A DNA stretch of 53,488 nt from positions 1 to 53,488 of the forward strand of contig JAHELS010000015.1 in NCBI GenBank assembly GCA_024644085.1, written 5' to 3'. A program made the translations under genes and the position numbers. Positions 26,796 through 35,779 of this stretch are shown here, piece after piece. The notes beneath the pieces are model-generated. The model worked only from the letters and a program-made list of their open reading frames with translations, had not been told where the DNA came from and did not search any database. The first letter of the stretch is position 1; each line of letters starts with the position of its first letter. This stretch comes from Rhodopirellula sp. Lineage in GTDB: Bacteria > Planctomycetota > Planctomycetia > Pirellulales > Pirellulaceae.

Positions 26796-27511
26796 GCGGT
26801 CGCCTCGCCGTTCCCTGCAACCGGTTCAAAATCAAACCACCGATACGGAGCGGGTAATTCGGCGCACGGTGCCAGTTCGAGGTGCACAACGCGACGGTGC
26901 TGCAGCGTGTCCGGACTGGCCGCGCGGCTGCCGTGAAGGAGCAGGGGACGCATCAGAAAAACGTCGCCGGCGTTGCAGTGAATCGGCACGGTTGCCTCAC
27001 CTTGAGTCTCATCGAGACGTTCGTGCGATCCCGGCACCACGAACAAGGCACCGTTTTCTACTGTCATCGCATCGAGATGTAAACGCAGGGTCAACATCCC
27101 CTTGAGCAACGCCTCATCCGCCTCGACGTGGGGAACGCCCGCTTTTTTCGTTGGCTTGGAAAAGGGATCGGCCGGTTCATGATGCTCGGCAACGGCGATC
27201 GTCTTGTCACGGTGAAGCGATAGTGACCAACCCTGGCCCGGCGGCTTGTCGAAATACAGAATCCGGACGAGTCCCGCTCGTGGGCCAACATGTTCCGTCA
27301 CTGTCGCTTTGACATCCGGGTGATCGGTGATACGGCGCCAAGTGGACCAGTGACGCATCAGGTTTCGTCCACCGACACGAGCCCCGCCCGATTGGATCGC
27401 ATCGGCCGATGCGGATTCGAACGCAGCATCCACATCGCCCGCGATGGATCGGCAGCCGTCCTCGCAGACGGTGTTGGCGAGAATCGTGAATCCGTCACGA
27501 GCAAGATTCAT
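26780..27511 (-). CDS. PhyH-family Fe(II)/2-oxoglutarate dioxygenase
   Basis: 243 residues, cytoplasmic. The double-stranded beta-helix metal triad is visible as LHRDK (His-x-Asp) near residues 99-101, where PhyH proteins usually read HxD after Trp, and the distal His of LLLHGSRAA near 196. The Arg of RRVVHLELA is placed to bind 2-oxoglutarate. Phytanoyl-CoA dioxygenase-like proteins hydroxylate small molecules or lipids; the substrate is not predictable here. Its last 16 nt overlap the end of metH on the other strand. No neighbour suggests a pathway. Confidence 0.85.
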   Translation of the reverse strand: MNLARDGFTILANTVCEDGCRSIAGDVDAAFESASADAIQSGGARVGGRNLMRHWSTWRRITDHPDVKATVTEHVGPRAGLVRILYFDKPPGQGWSLSLHRDKTIAVAEHHEPADPFSKPTKKAGVPHVEADEALLKGMLTLRLHLDAMTVENGALFVVPGSHERLDETQGEATVPIHCNAGDVFLMRPLLLHGSRAASPDTLQHRRVVHLELAPCAELPAPYRWFDFEPVAGNGEATAYEGS

Positions 27512-27849
27512 GTTTCAATTTTCACATGGCAGGGTCAAACGGATGTTGGACATTCTAGGTTCGATCGATTTCGCGTGTACCACTGGAACAACGCCTCGGC
27601 GCGAACCTTGACGACGAGCCGCTTGTCCAAGGGGCAATAGGTGGTCACGTGGCCTGAAAGATTCTGGCTCGCGAGCGACCGCGTCTCACACCATGAATCG
27701 CGATCCGAGCGATTCTTCTCTGACCCATATCGGGTCTTTTCTGTCACTGCGGTCGACCCCCGAGGTTGACGGTCCGAACCAATCGCTCGTTCCGGGCAAT
27801 CGGGTTGGACCTTCTGCAGCTGGATACAAATCGGATATGTTTCTTGACT
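27512..27849. other. 338-bp divergent region between the dioxygenase gene and rnr
   Basis: No reading frame here looks real. The rnr frame stays open upstream to a TTG at 27766, but the protein-like sequence begins only at 27850. The region holds a small hairpin with a T-run (27722-27740) and should contain promoters for both genes. No convincing -35/-10 pair was seen. Confidence 0.45.
27722..27740 (+). terminator. Short hairpin plus T-run upstream of rnr (possible attenuator)
   Basis: GACCC and GGGTC pair around a 5-nt loop (27722-27736) and are followed directly by TTTT. The 5-bp stem is short for an intrinsic terminator. In the leader of rnr it could act as an attenuator or a processing site, but chance is a real possibility. 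Confidence 0.25.
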
Positions 27850-30108
27850 ATGGATATCTCAACGACTCTGGCCAACCGCGTCATGCGATTGGTCGTCTCT
27901 CCCGATTACCGCCCCAGCAAGCCGAAGCAGATCGCGACCCAGTTGAAGCTCGATCCTGAGGGGACTCGCGAGCTGCGGCGCGTGATCAAGCAACTCGCAC
28001 TCGAAGGTCGTCTTACCTACGGATCGAACCATCTTGTGATGAGCGTCGGTTCGGTCGGCGGCCCCAAGGACGTGATCCGCGGCACATTTCGTCGGGCGAT
28101 GGGGGGTGGATTTGGATTCGTCCGGCCGAGCCACGCGGAGGATTCCGGCGAGATTCGCGAAGACATTTTCGTGCCTCCCGGCGCGACCGGCGGTGCGCTC
28201 GAAGGCGACCTGGTCGAAATCAAGATCGGTCCCAGCCGGCGGGGTGGCACGGAAGGCTCTGTCGTTGAGGTCCTTCAACGAGCCCGCCGACAATTCACCG
28301 GCACATTTCAAGTCGTCGATTCAAACCCCGCCGTCTTCCTCGATGGAACGCCATACGAGCAACCAGTCTCGGTCGGCGACGTTCGAGGGCTGCCGCTTGA
28401 GAATGACGACAAGGTGTTTGTCGAGATCGTCGAATACCCCAAGGATGACGGCAGCGGCGGCGAGGCGGTCATCCTCGAGCGTCTGGGGAGTAACACGAAT
28501 CCGGCAATTGACACGCTGACCATCATGCGTCAGTACGCATTGCCCGATGCCTTTCCCGAGACAGTTCTCGATGACGCACGCAAACAGGCCGACGCCTTTA
28601 ACGACGATGCCGTCCCGGAAGGTCGCACCGATCTGACGAAGCTGTTGACCATCACGATCGATCCCTTCGATGCACGCGATTTCGACGACGCGATATCGCT
28701 CGAGCGCGAGAAAGGTCGATGGCGACTATGGGTGCACATCGCCGATGTCAGCCATTTTGTACCCGTTGGCAGCGCGATCGACGAGGAAGCGAAACACCGG
28801 GCGACGAGCGTTTACCTGCCTGACCGCGTGATTCCCATGATCCCCGAGATCATCAGCAACCACCTGGCCAGCCTGCAACCGGACCGCATTCGGTTGGTCA
28901 AAACAGTCGAAATTGAATTGCTCGACGATCTGACGATCACCCATACCGAGGTCCACAACGCCGCAATTCACAGCGACATGCGGCTGAATTACCAACAGGT
29001 CGATCAGTTCCTCGAAAACCCCGAGTCATTCCGCGACAAATGGGGCGGCGAAATCTGTGACTTGCTCCAGCGGATGCACGAGTTGGCAATGAAAACGCGC
29101 AAGTCCCGATTCAAAGGGGGCGCGCTGTCCATGGACATGCCGGATATCAAGTTGGATCTCGACAAGAGCGGAAAAGTCAAAGGTGCTTACCGCGTCGAGC
29201 ATACCGAAAGCCACCAAATCATCGAAGAGTTCATGCTCGCCGGCAATCAGGCGGTGGCGACATGGCTCGATGACCTGAAACTGAACTTCCTGCACCGTAT
29301 CCATCCGCCTCCCGAACGACGCAAGCTCAGACAGCTCGGAAATTTCGTCAAGGACCTCGGTATCAATGTCACCTCGATCGAAAGCCGATTCGAGATCCAG
29401 AAAGTGCTCGACCAAGTTGCGGGAACGCCACTCGAAGACGCGGTCAATTTCGCCGTGTTGAAAAGCATGAACAAGGCAATCTACGCCCCGCAACTCGAGG
29501 GACACTACGCGCTCGACATGGAGCATTACTGCCACTTCACCAGCCCGATTCGCCGCTATCCCGATCTGACCGTACACCGTTTGATTCAAAACCTGCTTGA
29601 TCGAAAAAAGACACCCGATGATCCGTTTGCGACGCTGGTAAAGCTCGGGCACCACTGCAGCGACATGGAACGCAACGCCGCCGCGGCGGAACGTGAATTG
29701 ATCGAATTGAAACTGTTGCATTATTTGAAGAAACACATCGGCGAAAAGATGGAGGCCGTGATCAGCCGCGTCTTTGCCGATGGGATTCATGCCCGATGTG
29801 TCAAGCTGCCGGTCGACGGCTTCATCCCCGTGACGACGCTTCCGAACGATAAGTATCGTTACGAACGACGTGGTCAGATGATCATCGGATTCAAAGAGGG
29901 CAACCGGTACCGTTTGGGCGATCAATTGACCGTCAAGATCGCGAAGGTCGACCTCCAGGACCGCCAGCTCTACCTTGAGGCGGTAAAGAACCACAGCACT
30001 CGCGCCGAGCGGAAGTCGAAACGCTCGAATTCGTCCGCCAAACCCCGTTACAAGGGCAAACGCAAGAAAGATCGCCGAGACAAGAAGAAACGGAGAAAGA
30101 AGCGATGA
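27850..30108 (+). CDS. rnr: Ribonuclease R (RNase II family 3'-5' exoribonuclease)
   Basis: 752 residues from the ATG at 27850. An N-terminal winged-helix-like segment (about 1-65) is followed by cold-shock domains (VIRGTFRRAMGGGFGFV). The catalytic RNB domain begins near 270: TIDPFDARDFDDAISLE carries the metal-binding Asp cluster. It continues with GALSMDMPDI, EEFMLAGNQAVA and HFTSPIRRYPDL. An S1 domain follows (about 650-725), and a Lys/Arg-rich tail (SNSSAKPRYKGKRKK and beyond) helps load structured RNA. The enzyme degrades structured mRNA and rRNA processively. No partner gene is adjacent; it seems monocistronic. RNase R is favoured over RNase II by the length and the basic tail. Confidence 0.96.
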   Translation: MDISTTLANRVMRLVVSPDYRPSKPKQIATQLKLDPEGTRELRRVIKQLALEGRLTYGSNHLVMSVGSVGGPKDVIRGTFRRAMGGGFGFVRPSHAEDSGEIREDIFVPPGATGGALEGDLVEIKIGPSRRGGTEGSVVEVLQRARRQFTGTFQVVDSNPAVFLDGTPYEQPVSVGDVRGLPLENDDKVFVEIVEYPKDDGSGGEAVILERLGSNTNPAIDTLTIMRQYALPDAFPETVLDDARKQADAFNDDAVPEGRTDLTKLLTITIDPFDARDFDDAISLEREKGRWRLWVHIADVSHFVPVGSAIDEEAKHRATSVYLPDRVIPMIPEIISNHLASLQPDRIRLVKTVEIELLDDLTITHTEVHNAAIHSDMRLNYQQVDQFLENPESFRDKWGGEICDLLQRMHELAMKTRKSRFKGGALSMDMPDIKLDLDKSGKVKGAYRVEHTESHQIIEEFMLAGNQAVATWLDDLKLNFLHRIHPPPERRKLRQLGNFVKDLGINVTSIESRFEIQKVLDQVAGTPLEDAVNFAVLKSMNKAIYAPQLEGHYALDMEHYCHFTSPIRRYPDLTVHRLIQNLLDRKKTPDDPFATLVKLGHHCSDMERNAAAAERELIELKLLHYLKKHIGEKMEAVISRVFADGIHARCVKLPVDGFIPVTTLPNDKYRYERRGQMIIGFKEGNRYRLGDQLTVKIAKVDLQDRQLYLEAVKNHSTRAERKSKRSNSSAKPRYKGKRKKDRRDKKKRRKKR

Positions 30109-30250
30109 AGCAGCGGCTCAGATTGACATCAAGTCGAGTCAAAACGACGGCAATTCGATGAGACGCCGAAGCCGGGTGTTTCGAATGCCGTCGCCGCAAA
30201 CTCCGCTATGGCTAGAGCTTACACCGCACGGTCGCGCAGAACCAATCCGC

Positions 30251-30266
30251 TGGCACGCTGTATGCA
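30251..30266 (+). promoter_or_regulatory. Sigma-54 (RpoN) promoter match upstream of the small exported protein
   Basis: TGGCACGCTGTATGCA matches the sigma-54 consensus TGGCACG-N4-TTGCA with a single mismatch. GG (30252-30253) and GC (30264-30265) have the exact 10-nt spacing of the -24/-12 elements. Transcription would start near 30278, leaving a leader of about 50 nt before the ATG at 30331. Sigma-54 promoters need an enhancer-binding activator, so the gene should be inducible. This is the best promoter seen in the window. Confidence 0.55.
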
Positions 30267-30330
30267 CGACCATCGCGGATTCCACCCACGCTCGCCAACG
30301 CGTCGCTATCGCCGACAACGAGGATTGAAC

Positions 30331-30819
30331 ATGAGGACTTACATCACGCTCTGCATCACCTTTGCGGCGCTGCTCGGTATCACGACCGAAGCACGAGCCG
30401 AACATCGTCCGGCGCTGTTCGAACTTGCCCGCCAATACGAAGCCTCGGCTGAACAATTCGAACAGGTCGTGTTGTCAGTCCGCGGGATCGACCGTTCCGA
30501 TGAACAGTTGGTCGACCGTCTCGACGACGCGGCCGCCAGATTCCGCCGCGCGGCACAGAACCCGCGTCACCTGAATCGGCTCTACTTCGAATGGCAGAAA
30601 ATCCAGAAGCTGCAGGCCGAGGTCGAATCGAATATCTTCGGCAAGTACACGCCACATCATGACCTGTTCTACACTTGGCGGGTCGTACAACAGCGCAACC
30701 TCATATTCGCGGAAGAGTTTTTCTACCACGTCGAGAACCCGGATCATGCCCAGGGCGTCCGCCGTGTCATGGAAACATCGGCGCGCCGCGACCGCTATTT
30801 CGGTTCAACCCCGCGCTGA
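30331..30819 (+). CDS. Small exported helical protein of unknown function
   Basis: 162 residues, start supported by GAGGATTG before the ATG. A Sec signal peptide, MRTYITLCITFAALLGITTEARAE, ends at an AxA-type site (its core TLCITFAALLGI lies within residues 6-17). The mature part is predicted to be helical: LARQYEASAEQFEQ, a DRLDDAAARFRRAA segment, and then several aromatic residues (HHDLFYTWRV, FAEEFFYHVEN). No catalytic motif and no cysteine pairs are seen. It stands alone on the plus strand behind a strong sigma-54 promoter match and converges on the alanine dehydrogenase gene. The family is not recognised. Confidence 0.75.
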   Translation: MRTYITLCITFAALLGITTEARAEHRPALFELARQYEASAEQFEQVVLSVRGIDRSDEQLVDRLDDAAARFRRAAQNPRHLNRLYFEWQKIQKLQAEVESNIFGKYTPHHDLFYTWRVVQQRNLIFAEEFFYHVENPDHAQGVRRVMETSARRDRYFGSTPR

Positions 30820-30820
30820 A

Positions 30821-30838
30821 CCGGCGATCCAGCGCCGG
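30821..30838. terminator. GC-rich hairpin between converging genes
   Basis: CCGGCG (30821-30826) and CGCCGG (30833-30838) pair perfectly around a 6-nt loop, directly after the stop of the small exported protein and before the end of the alanine dehydrogenase gene. The position suits a bidirectional terminator, but no T-run is present on either strand. Confidence 0.4.
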
Positions 30839-30843
30839 CCCAA

Positions 30844-31938
30844 TCAAACCGTGGGCATCCCGAATGCTTCCGCTACCGCCGCATTGGTAACCTTGCCGCG
30901 ATGAACATTGATCGCGTCGCGGAGGGGGCCTTTTTTAGCTAGCGCTCCGTCGACTCCAATTTCGGCCAATCGCAATACCCAACTGAGCGTCGCATTACAA
31001 AGCGCAAACGTGCTGGTCCTCCCCACCGCACCGGGCATGTTGGATACGCAGTAGTGCACGACTTCGTCGACAACGTAGGTGGGATTACTATGCGTGGTCG
31101 GCTTGCTCGTTTCCACGCATCCTCCCTGGTCTACGGCCACATCGATGATCACGCTGCCGTGCTTCATCAGCCGCAAGTCCTCCGCACGAACCAGCCGGGG
31201 TGCTTTGCCGCCCGGTATCAGCACTGATCCGATCACCAGATCGGCGCGCTGAATCTGTTCCAACACCGTATGACGGTCGCTGTAGAGCATGTTGACGTTG
31301 GCGGGCATCACGTCATCGAGATACCGCAAGCGGTCCAGATCGACGTCAAGAATCGCCACATCGGCTTGAAACCCGGCTGCGATTCGGGCCGCATTGGCGC
31401 CGACGATTCCGCCGCCTAGCACGGTAATGTGCGCAGGTGCGACACCGGGGACACCACCCAACAGGATTCCGCGGCCCATTTGTGGACGTTCGAGGTACTT
31501 GGCTCCTTCTTGAATGCTCATTCGCCCAGCGACTTCGCTCATCGGAGTCAGCAGCGGCAACCGGCCGTGCTTGTCGCGCAGCGTCTCATACGCGAAACAG
31601 GTGCAGCCCGAATCAATCATCGCATCGGTCAACTCACGGCTAGCCGCGAAGTGAAAGTAGGTGAACACGAGTTGCCCGCTTCGAATCAACGCGAATTCCT
31701 CGGGCTGAGGTTCTTTCACCTTGACGATCAGCTCGGACTGTTCGAAGACCTCCTTGCCGCTGGCCGCCATTTCGGCTCCGGCTCGTAGATACTCGTGATC
31801 GGCGAGTCCGGACCCCAGGCCCGCGCCAGCCTGAATGAGAACGCGGTGCCCACGACCTACCAATTCCTCGACTCCCACGGGCAACATAGCCACGCGGTAC
31901 TCATCTGTTTTCACTTCGGTAGGCACGCCAATGATCAT
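30844..31938 (-). CDS. ald: Alanine dehydrogenase
   Basis: 364 residues from the ATG at 31936-31938, within the normal 360-375. It opens with IIGVPTEVKTDEYRVAMLP, the family start, with the Arg and Lys used to bind pyruvate/alanine. The NAD site is VLGGGIVGANAARIA near 173-187. Further motifs are GLADHEYLRAGAE, TYFHFAASRELTDAM, DVAVDQGGCVETSKPTTH and SNMPGAVGRTSTFAL. It catalyses reversible oxidative deamination of alanine to pyruvate with NAD. It lies 40 nt behind the acyltransferase gene on the same strand, in what looks like a three-gene operon with a Ser/Thr kinase; no functional link is known. No ribosome site is obvious. Confidence 0.95.
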   Translation of the reverse strand: MIIGVPTEVKTDEYRVAMLPVGVEELVGRGHRVLIQAGAGLGSGLADHEYLRAGAEMAASGKEVFEQSELIVKVKEPQPEEFALIRSGQLVFTYFHFAASRELTDAMIDSGCTCFAYETLRDKHGRLPLLTPMSEVAGRMSIQEGAKYLERPQMGRGILLGGVPGVAPAHITVLGGGIVGANAARIAAGFQADVAILDVDLDRLRYLDDVMPANVNMLYSDRHTVLEQIQRADLVIGSVLIPGGKAPRLVRAEDLRLMKHGSVIIDVAVDQGGCVETSKPTTHSNPTYVVDEVVHYCVSNMPGAVGRTSTFALCNATLSWVLRLAEIGVDGALAKKGPLRDAINVHRGKVTNAAVAEAFGMPTV

Positions 31939-31978
31939 GGGCAACGGACTCGATGTTTGGGTAACCGGTACGACGCCA

Positions 31979-33190
31979 TCAGTGCTCGATGGGGCGAGCT
32001 TCTTTTGACAGCTCATCAATCATACCGCTTAGTGACACCCGCAGTTGATCCATGATCGGGTCGGGCTCGCCACGACGAGCCTTTTCGGCGGGCACGTCGA
32101 TTGCTTCGCCGCACTGAATCACCACGCGCAATGGGACGCCGTGGTCCGGCTTTCCCAAAAATGATTCCTGCATCCGCTGGATCGTTTCGACAATCCGAGT
32201 ATCGGTAACCTGGCCGCGCTGCAGGTAGCAATCGGGGTAGGACATCAATTCCTGAGCCAAGGATGCTGCGGCGGCATCGCTATGCAAACCGTTTTTTTCG
32301 TCCGGCGCGAGATCAGCGGAAAAGTAGCGCGAAGCGACCTTCGTACGAATCGCGCGGATTCTTGCGGAAACTTGATGCTCGGGCTCGATGCCGAGCCGAC
32401 GTTCAGTGCGATCGAGCAGGTGCGCGATCAAGTTATCCCTGCGAGCGGGAAGTGGACCACTTTTTGACTCGCCCAGGTATTCGATCTCCTTGAGTGCCAG
32501 CAATCCTTCAGCCAGCCGTACCGTCCGTTGAAGCAGGCTGCGTTCAACCCCCTTGTGCCATCCAAGCCGATCTTCGATTCGCCGAAGTTGATGATCGGCC
32601 CAATCGTGGAAGTCGGATTCGCAGAGATACTTGATTGCGATAGGGTGCATGACGACACGTCCGCCACAATGTTTCTCTCGGCGTCGCGCGGCGGATCGCG
32701 CAATGAACGCGACGCCGTCGAGCAACGGTTTCAGCACGTCATTGGTCCGATTGGTAGTTCCTTCAGGAAAAATGATCAGCGGACGCTCGGCCGTCGCGAG
32801 TATTTCGATGGCGGTTTCGAGCGCATGCCGGTCGGTCCCTTCGCGATTGATACTGAATCCGCCCATCTTCTGAATGGCAAACGCATCGAATCGACCTTTA
32901 TTGAACAGATGCCACGATGCCATCGCGTAAACGTGTGCGCCCAGTTCGCGTGCGGGCCAACCCAAAACGAGCGGATCGGCGTAGCGGCAATGATTCGGCG
33001 CCAACAGGATTCCGTCGCCCCGATCAATCGATGCGCGAAGTCGATCGAAGTTTCGAGACTCGTAATCGACGACCCCCTCGTTCCATTGGAGGTACAGATC
33101 GACGATCCTCAGAGACTGAATCAGGCTCGGCCACAGATCACCGCGGTGGGGCGGGACAAATTCATAGGGCTTGTCAAAAACGACGGTCAT
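31979..33190 (-). CDS. PlsC-like 1-acylglycerol-3-phosphate acyltransferase family protein
   Basis: 403 residues. The acyltransferase block I is LLAPNHCRYADPLVLG near 62-77 (His-x4-Asp catalytic dyad). Block III appears as IIFPEGTTNRTND near 138-150, with GGFSINREGTD between them. This is the PlsC fold, which transfers acyl chains to lysophosphatidate or related lipids at the membrane. The protein is longer than PlsC (about 240) because of a C-terminal region of about 190 residues, helical and with no recognised motif. No transmembrane helix is clear, so attachment is probably peripheral. It sits between the kinase gene (46 nt away) and the alanine dehydrogenase gene. The acyl acceptor is not predictable. 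Confidence 0.82.
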   Translation of the reverse strand: MTVVFDKPYEFVPPHRGDLWPSLIQSLRIVDLYLQWNEGVVDYESRNFDRLRASIDRGDGILLAPNHCRYADPLVLGWPARELGAHVYAMASWHLFNKGRFDAFAIQKMGGFSINREGTDRHALETAIEILATAERPLIIFPEGTTNRTNDVLKPLLDGVAFIARSAARRREKHCGGRVVMHPIAIKYLCESDFHDWADHQLRRIEDRLGWHKGVERSLLQRTVRLAEGLLALKEIEYLGESKSGPLPARRDNLIAHLLDRTERRLGIEPEHQVSARIRAIRTKVASRYFSADLAPDEKNGLHSDAAAASLAQELMSYPDCYLQRGQVTDTRIVETIQRMQESFLGKPDHGVPLRVVIQCGEAIDVPAEKARRGEPDPIMDQLRVSLSGMIDELSKEARPIEH

Positions 33191-33236
33191 TGCACGTAAA
33201 TACCACTTGGAGCGTCAACGACCCAGACCGCGGTAC

Positions 33237-34817
33237 CTAGCTGGTGATCCGCGCCAGGTAAAACCCGATCGCCACAGCAACGACCAAAAGTGCTGTCATC
33301 AGGGCACCCACCAACAACGGATCGATGCCTCGCTTGCGTTGGGAACCAGGTGAACTGCCAGGTCGCCGCGCGACGCGACGCGCGTCCGAATCGCCGCCGA
33401 CATTCACGCTCGAGGCGCCAGCCGTTCTCGCCATACCGCGATCGAGCCGCGGAGACGAACCGTGCGAATCTTCTTTTTCCTTCTTCGCCTGCCTCGCGAT
33501 CCCGGAATTAGGCCGGTACCCCGATTCGACTTGGAGATCGATGAAACTTCCTTCGATCAAATCGTGTCGCGGCTTGACATTCACCAAACGACCGCTGTCG
33601 CTCGCGCTGATGCCTTTGCCGCGGACCAAATCCGTGCGCGCGTTGGCGAGTGTATCATCGTTCCGGCTGGTGATCGTGTCACCATGCTTGGTCGAAGAAT
33701 CGTCAAAGGAGATCGACGACGAATCATCATCGAAATCGGGGTCGGCGCCCAAGCCGGCCGTCACCTTTGCGCCCCTGGGAACTGCGACTACGAATTTCTC
33801 CAATGCTTCGGCCACATCCCCTGCGGATTGGTACCGGTACCGTGGATCTTTTTGAATCATCTTGACGCAAATGCCTTCCAGCTCTCCGGGGCAATCCGGT
33901 TGAACCTGGCGTATCGGCTTCGGCATTTCGGTCTGATGTTTGGCAATCCGCTGGGCCAAGGTTCCATCGCTGAAGGGTGGCTTGCCGGTGAGCAGAAAAT
34001 AGAGCGTGCAACCGAGACCGTAAATATCAGCTCGATGATCCACAGTGTGACTGTTGAGCGCCTGCTCGGGCGCCAGGTAGTCGGCTGTCCCCAGCACGTT
34101 TTCGTTATTCACAACCGTTAGTGATTTTTCATCATCGGCTTTCACCAAGGCGAGTCCCATGTCGAGCAGACGAACGCTTCCATCTCCATCGATCAAGAAG
34201 TTCGCTGGCTTGACGTCGCGGTGTATCACACCCTTGCTGTGGGCATGCTCCAACCCTCGAGCACCCTGGGCGACCATCTCGGCTGCGGTCGATGCATCCA
34301 ACGGACCGTCGCGTTTGACGAGTTGTTGCAAGTCGACACCGTTGACATACTCCATGACGATGTAATGAACGTCGCCTTCGTTGTCGATGTCGTAGGCCAA
34401 TACGATGTTGGGATGATTCAATGAAGCGATGGCTTGCGCTTCCAATTGGAACCGCGCCAAGTAGCTCGCATCCTTGACCCGGCTTTTCGGAAGAACCTTG
34501 ATAGCACGTTTGTCGTGCATCAACGTGTGTTCGGCCAGATAGACGCTGCTCATCCCGCCGGTACCGAGGTGACCGAGCAATTTGTACTTGCCCAGAAAAA
34601 AGCCCTTGTACTTGCCACCGAGAAGTTTCTCGGCGTGCCATGTGGTCAGCAATCCGGCTTTGACAAAACCCGCCGCCAACTTCTTGGCGGACTCGGGAAG
34701 CTCGCCCCCGTACTTGGCCCGGACCTTGTCGACCACTTGATCCATCGCCTCCGCCTTCACCAATCCACTCTTGGCGACATTTTGAAGAAAGCGTTCCGAT
34801 GTCAACTTTTCTGGCAT
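33237..34817 (-). CDS. Membrane-anchored Ser/Thr protein kinase (Hanks type)
   Basis: 526 residues. An N-terminal helical segment (1-70) of the kind common in planctomycete kinases is followed by a kinase domain from about 77 to 345. The glycine loop is [10 protein letters not shown], the catalytic Lys is 107 (AIKVLP), HRDVKPAN lies at 199-206, and DMG (219-221) stands where most kinases have DFG. APEQ follows the activation segment. A disordered Ser/Asp/Arg-rich linker (about 350-500) leads to one C-terminal transmembrane helix ([22 protein letters not shown] split around 503-523). The kinase therefore faces the cytoplasm on a tail anchor. Targets are unknown; the FHA protein elsewhere in the window is a possible reader. 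It leads a putative operon with the acyltransferase and alanine dehydrogenase genes. Confidence 0.92.
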   Translation of the reverse strand: MPEKLTSERFLQNVAKSGLVKAEAMDQVVDKVRAKYGGELPESAKKLAAGFVKAGLLTTWHAEKLLGGKYKGFFLGKYKLLGHLGTGGMSSVYLAEHTLMHDKRAIKVLPKSRVKDASYLARFQLEAQAIASLNHPNIVLAYDIDNEGDVHYIVMEYVNGVDLQQLVKRDGPLDASTAAEMVAQGARGLEHAHSKGVIHRDVKPANFLIDGDGSVRLLDMGLALVKADDEKSLTVVNNENVLGTADYLAPEQALNSHTVDHRADIYGLGCTLYFLLTGKPPFSDGTLAQRIAKHQTEMPKPIRQVQPDCPGELEGICVKMIQKDPRYRYQSAGDVAEALEKFVVAVPRGAKVTAGLGADPDFDDDSSSISFDDSSTKHGDTITSRNDDTLANARTDLVRGKGISASDSGRLVNVKPRHDLIEGSFIDLQVESGYRPNSGIARQAKKEKEDSHGSSPRLDRGMARTAGASSVNVGGDSDARRVARRPGSSPGSQRKRGIDPLLVGALMTALLVVAVAIGFYLARITS

Positions 34818-35053
34818 GGGTTGCCAACCGTGACCCCATGGAGGCAGACGCAGAGATTTGAGAAGATAACAGGTTTGACGCGGGTGGTTAAGCGACTCGA
34901 GTCGGTCAACGACTCGGATACTGCCTTCACTGATTCCACTTCATCCTAACCTCAATCCTAACCGGCAACATTCCCGTAGCAACTCGCACCGAGACGATGC
35001 GAGATTCCAGCCCCGAATCACGGACCCGCAATTTGCCTTCCCAACCCGACCCG

Positions 35054-35779
35054 ATGACGCTTGGCCTGATGACCAAATACTGGATCACGGGCGAGGTAAA
35101 AACGCGGCTCGGCGTCGACATCGGCATGGAAAGAGCCGCAAAGCTGCACCGGCGGTTCGTCTCGCACCTATGCCGCACGCTCGCTACCGCCGCCGACCGT
35201 CGCGTCGTGAGCCTTTCACCGGAGGGCCGACTGGATCAATTCGCAAGGGACCTCGCCGAATGGGATCTCCAGACGGCCTGGCGGGTGACTTTGCAAGGAA
35301 CGGGTGATCTTGGCGAAAGAATGCGGGTTTGGTTCCAGCTCCATCTCGACGCGGGAGAAACGAGCTGCCAGCGGGCGGTATTGATCGGTGCGGATTGTCC
35401 CACCGTGGGTCCCGATGACATCGCAGCAGCAGGCGAGTTGCTCAATGACAACGACGTGGTGCTCGGACCCGCCGCCGACGGCGGTTACTATTTGATTGGA
35501 ATTCGCGGACCGTGGCCTGTCGATCGCTCGCCGCTGGACAAGCTGTTCCTTGATATCCCCTGGAGCAGCAAGAACGTGCTTTCCGCCACACGTGAACGTC
35601 TCGGCTCGGCCGGTTTGTCTCACGCCGAACTGGAATTGCGCGAGGACATCGACACGGTCAACGAGTTAAACCGCTTTCGCAAGTCCATCCAATCGCCAGA
35701 TCATCCGCTCGCGGAGCTGGCGTCGGACATCTCGCGGATTGTCGGTGATCGGATGCCATCGAAGGGGTGTACCCAATGA
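35054..35779 (+). CDS. TIGR04282-type (DUF2064) glycosyltransferase-like protein
   Basis: 241 residues from the ATG at 35054; an ATG at 34997 would add 19 residues of unlikely sequence. The N-terminal MTKYWITGEVKTRLG matches the family's nucleotide-binding start (xKTRL). VLIGADCPTVGPDDI and VLGPAADGGYYLIGI are the signature strands, with Asp of GADCP in the place of the metal-binding DxD and Asp-Gly-Gly-Tyr-Tyr at the active site. These proteins have a nucleotidyltransferase/GT-A-like fold; their reaction is not established. The stop overlaps the next start codon as ATGA, so expression is coupled with the ThiO-like flavoenzyme. Confidence 0.85.
   Translation: MTLGLMTKYWITGEVKTRLGVDIGMERAAKLHRRFVSHLCRTLATAADRRVVSLSPEGRLDQFARDLAEWDLQTAWRVTLQGTGDLGERMRVWFQLHLDAGETSCQRAVLIGADCPTVGPDDIAAAGELLNDNDVVLGPAADGGYYLIGIRGPWPVDRSPLDKLFLDIPWSSKNVLSATRERLGSAGLSHAELELREDIDTVNELNRFRKSIQSPDHPLAELASDISRIVGDRMPSKGCTQ

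Noticed and set aside
29026-29994. A 322-codon open frame on the minus strand
   Set aside because: It is antisense to the RNB domain of rnr, with no start signal and atypical composition.
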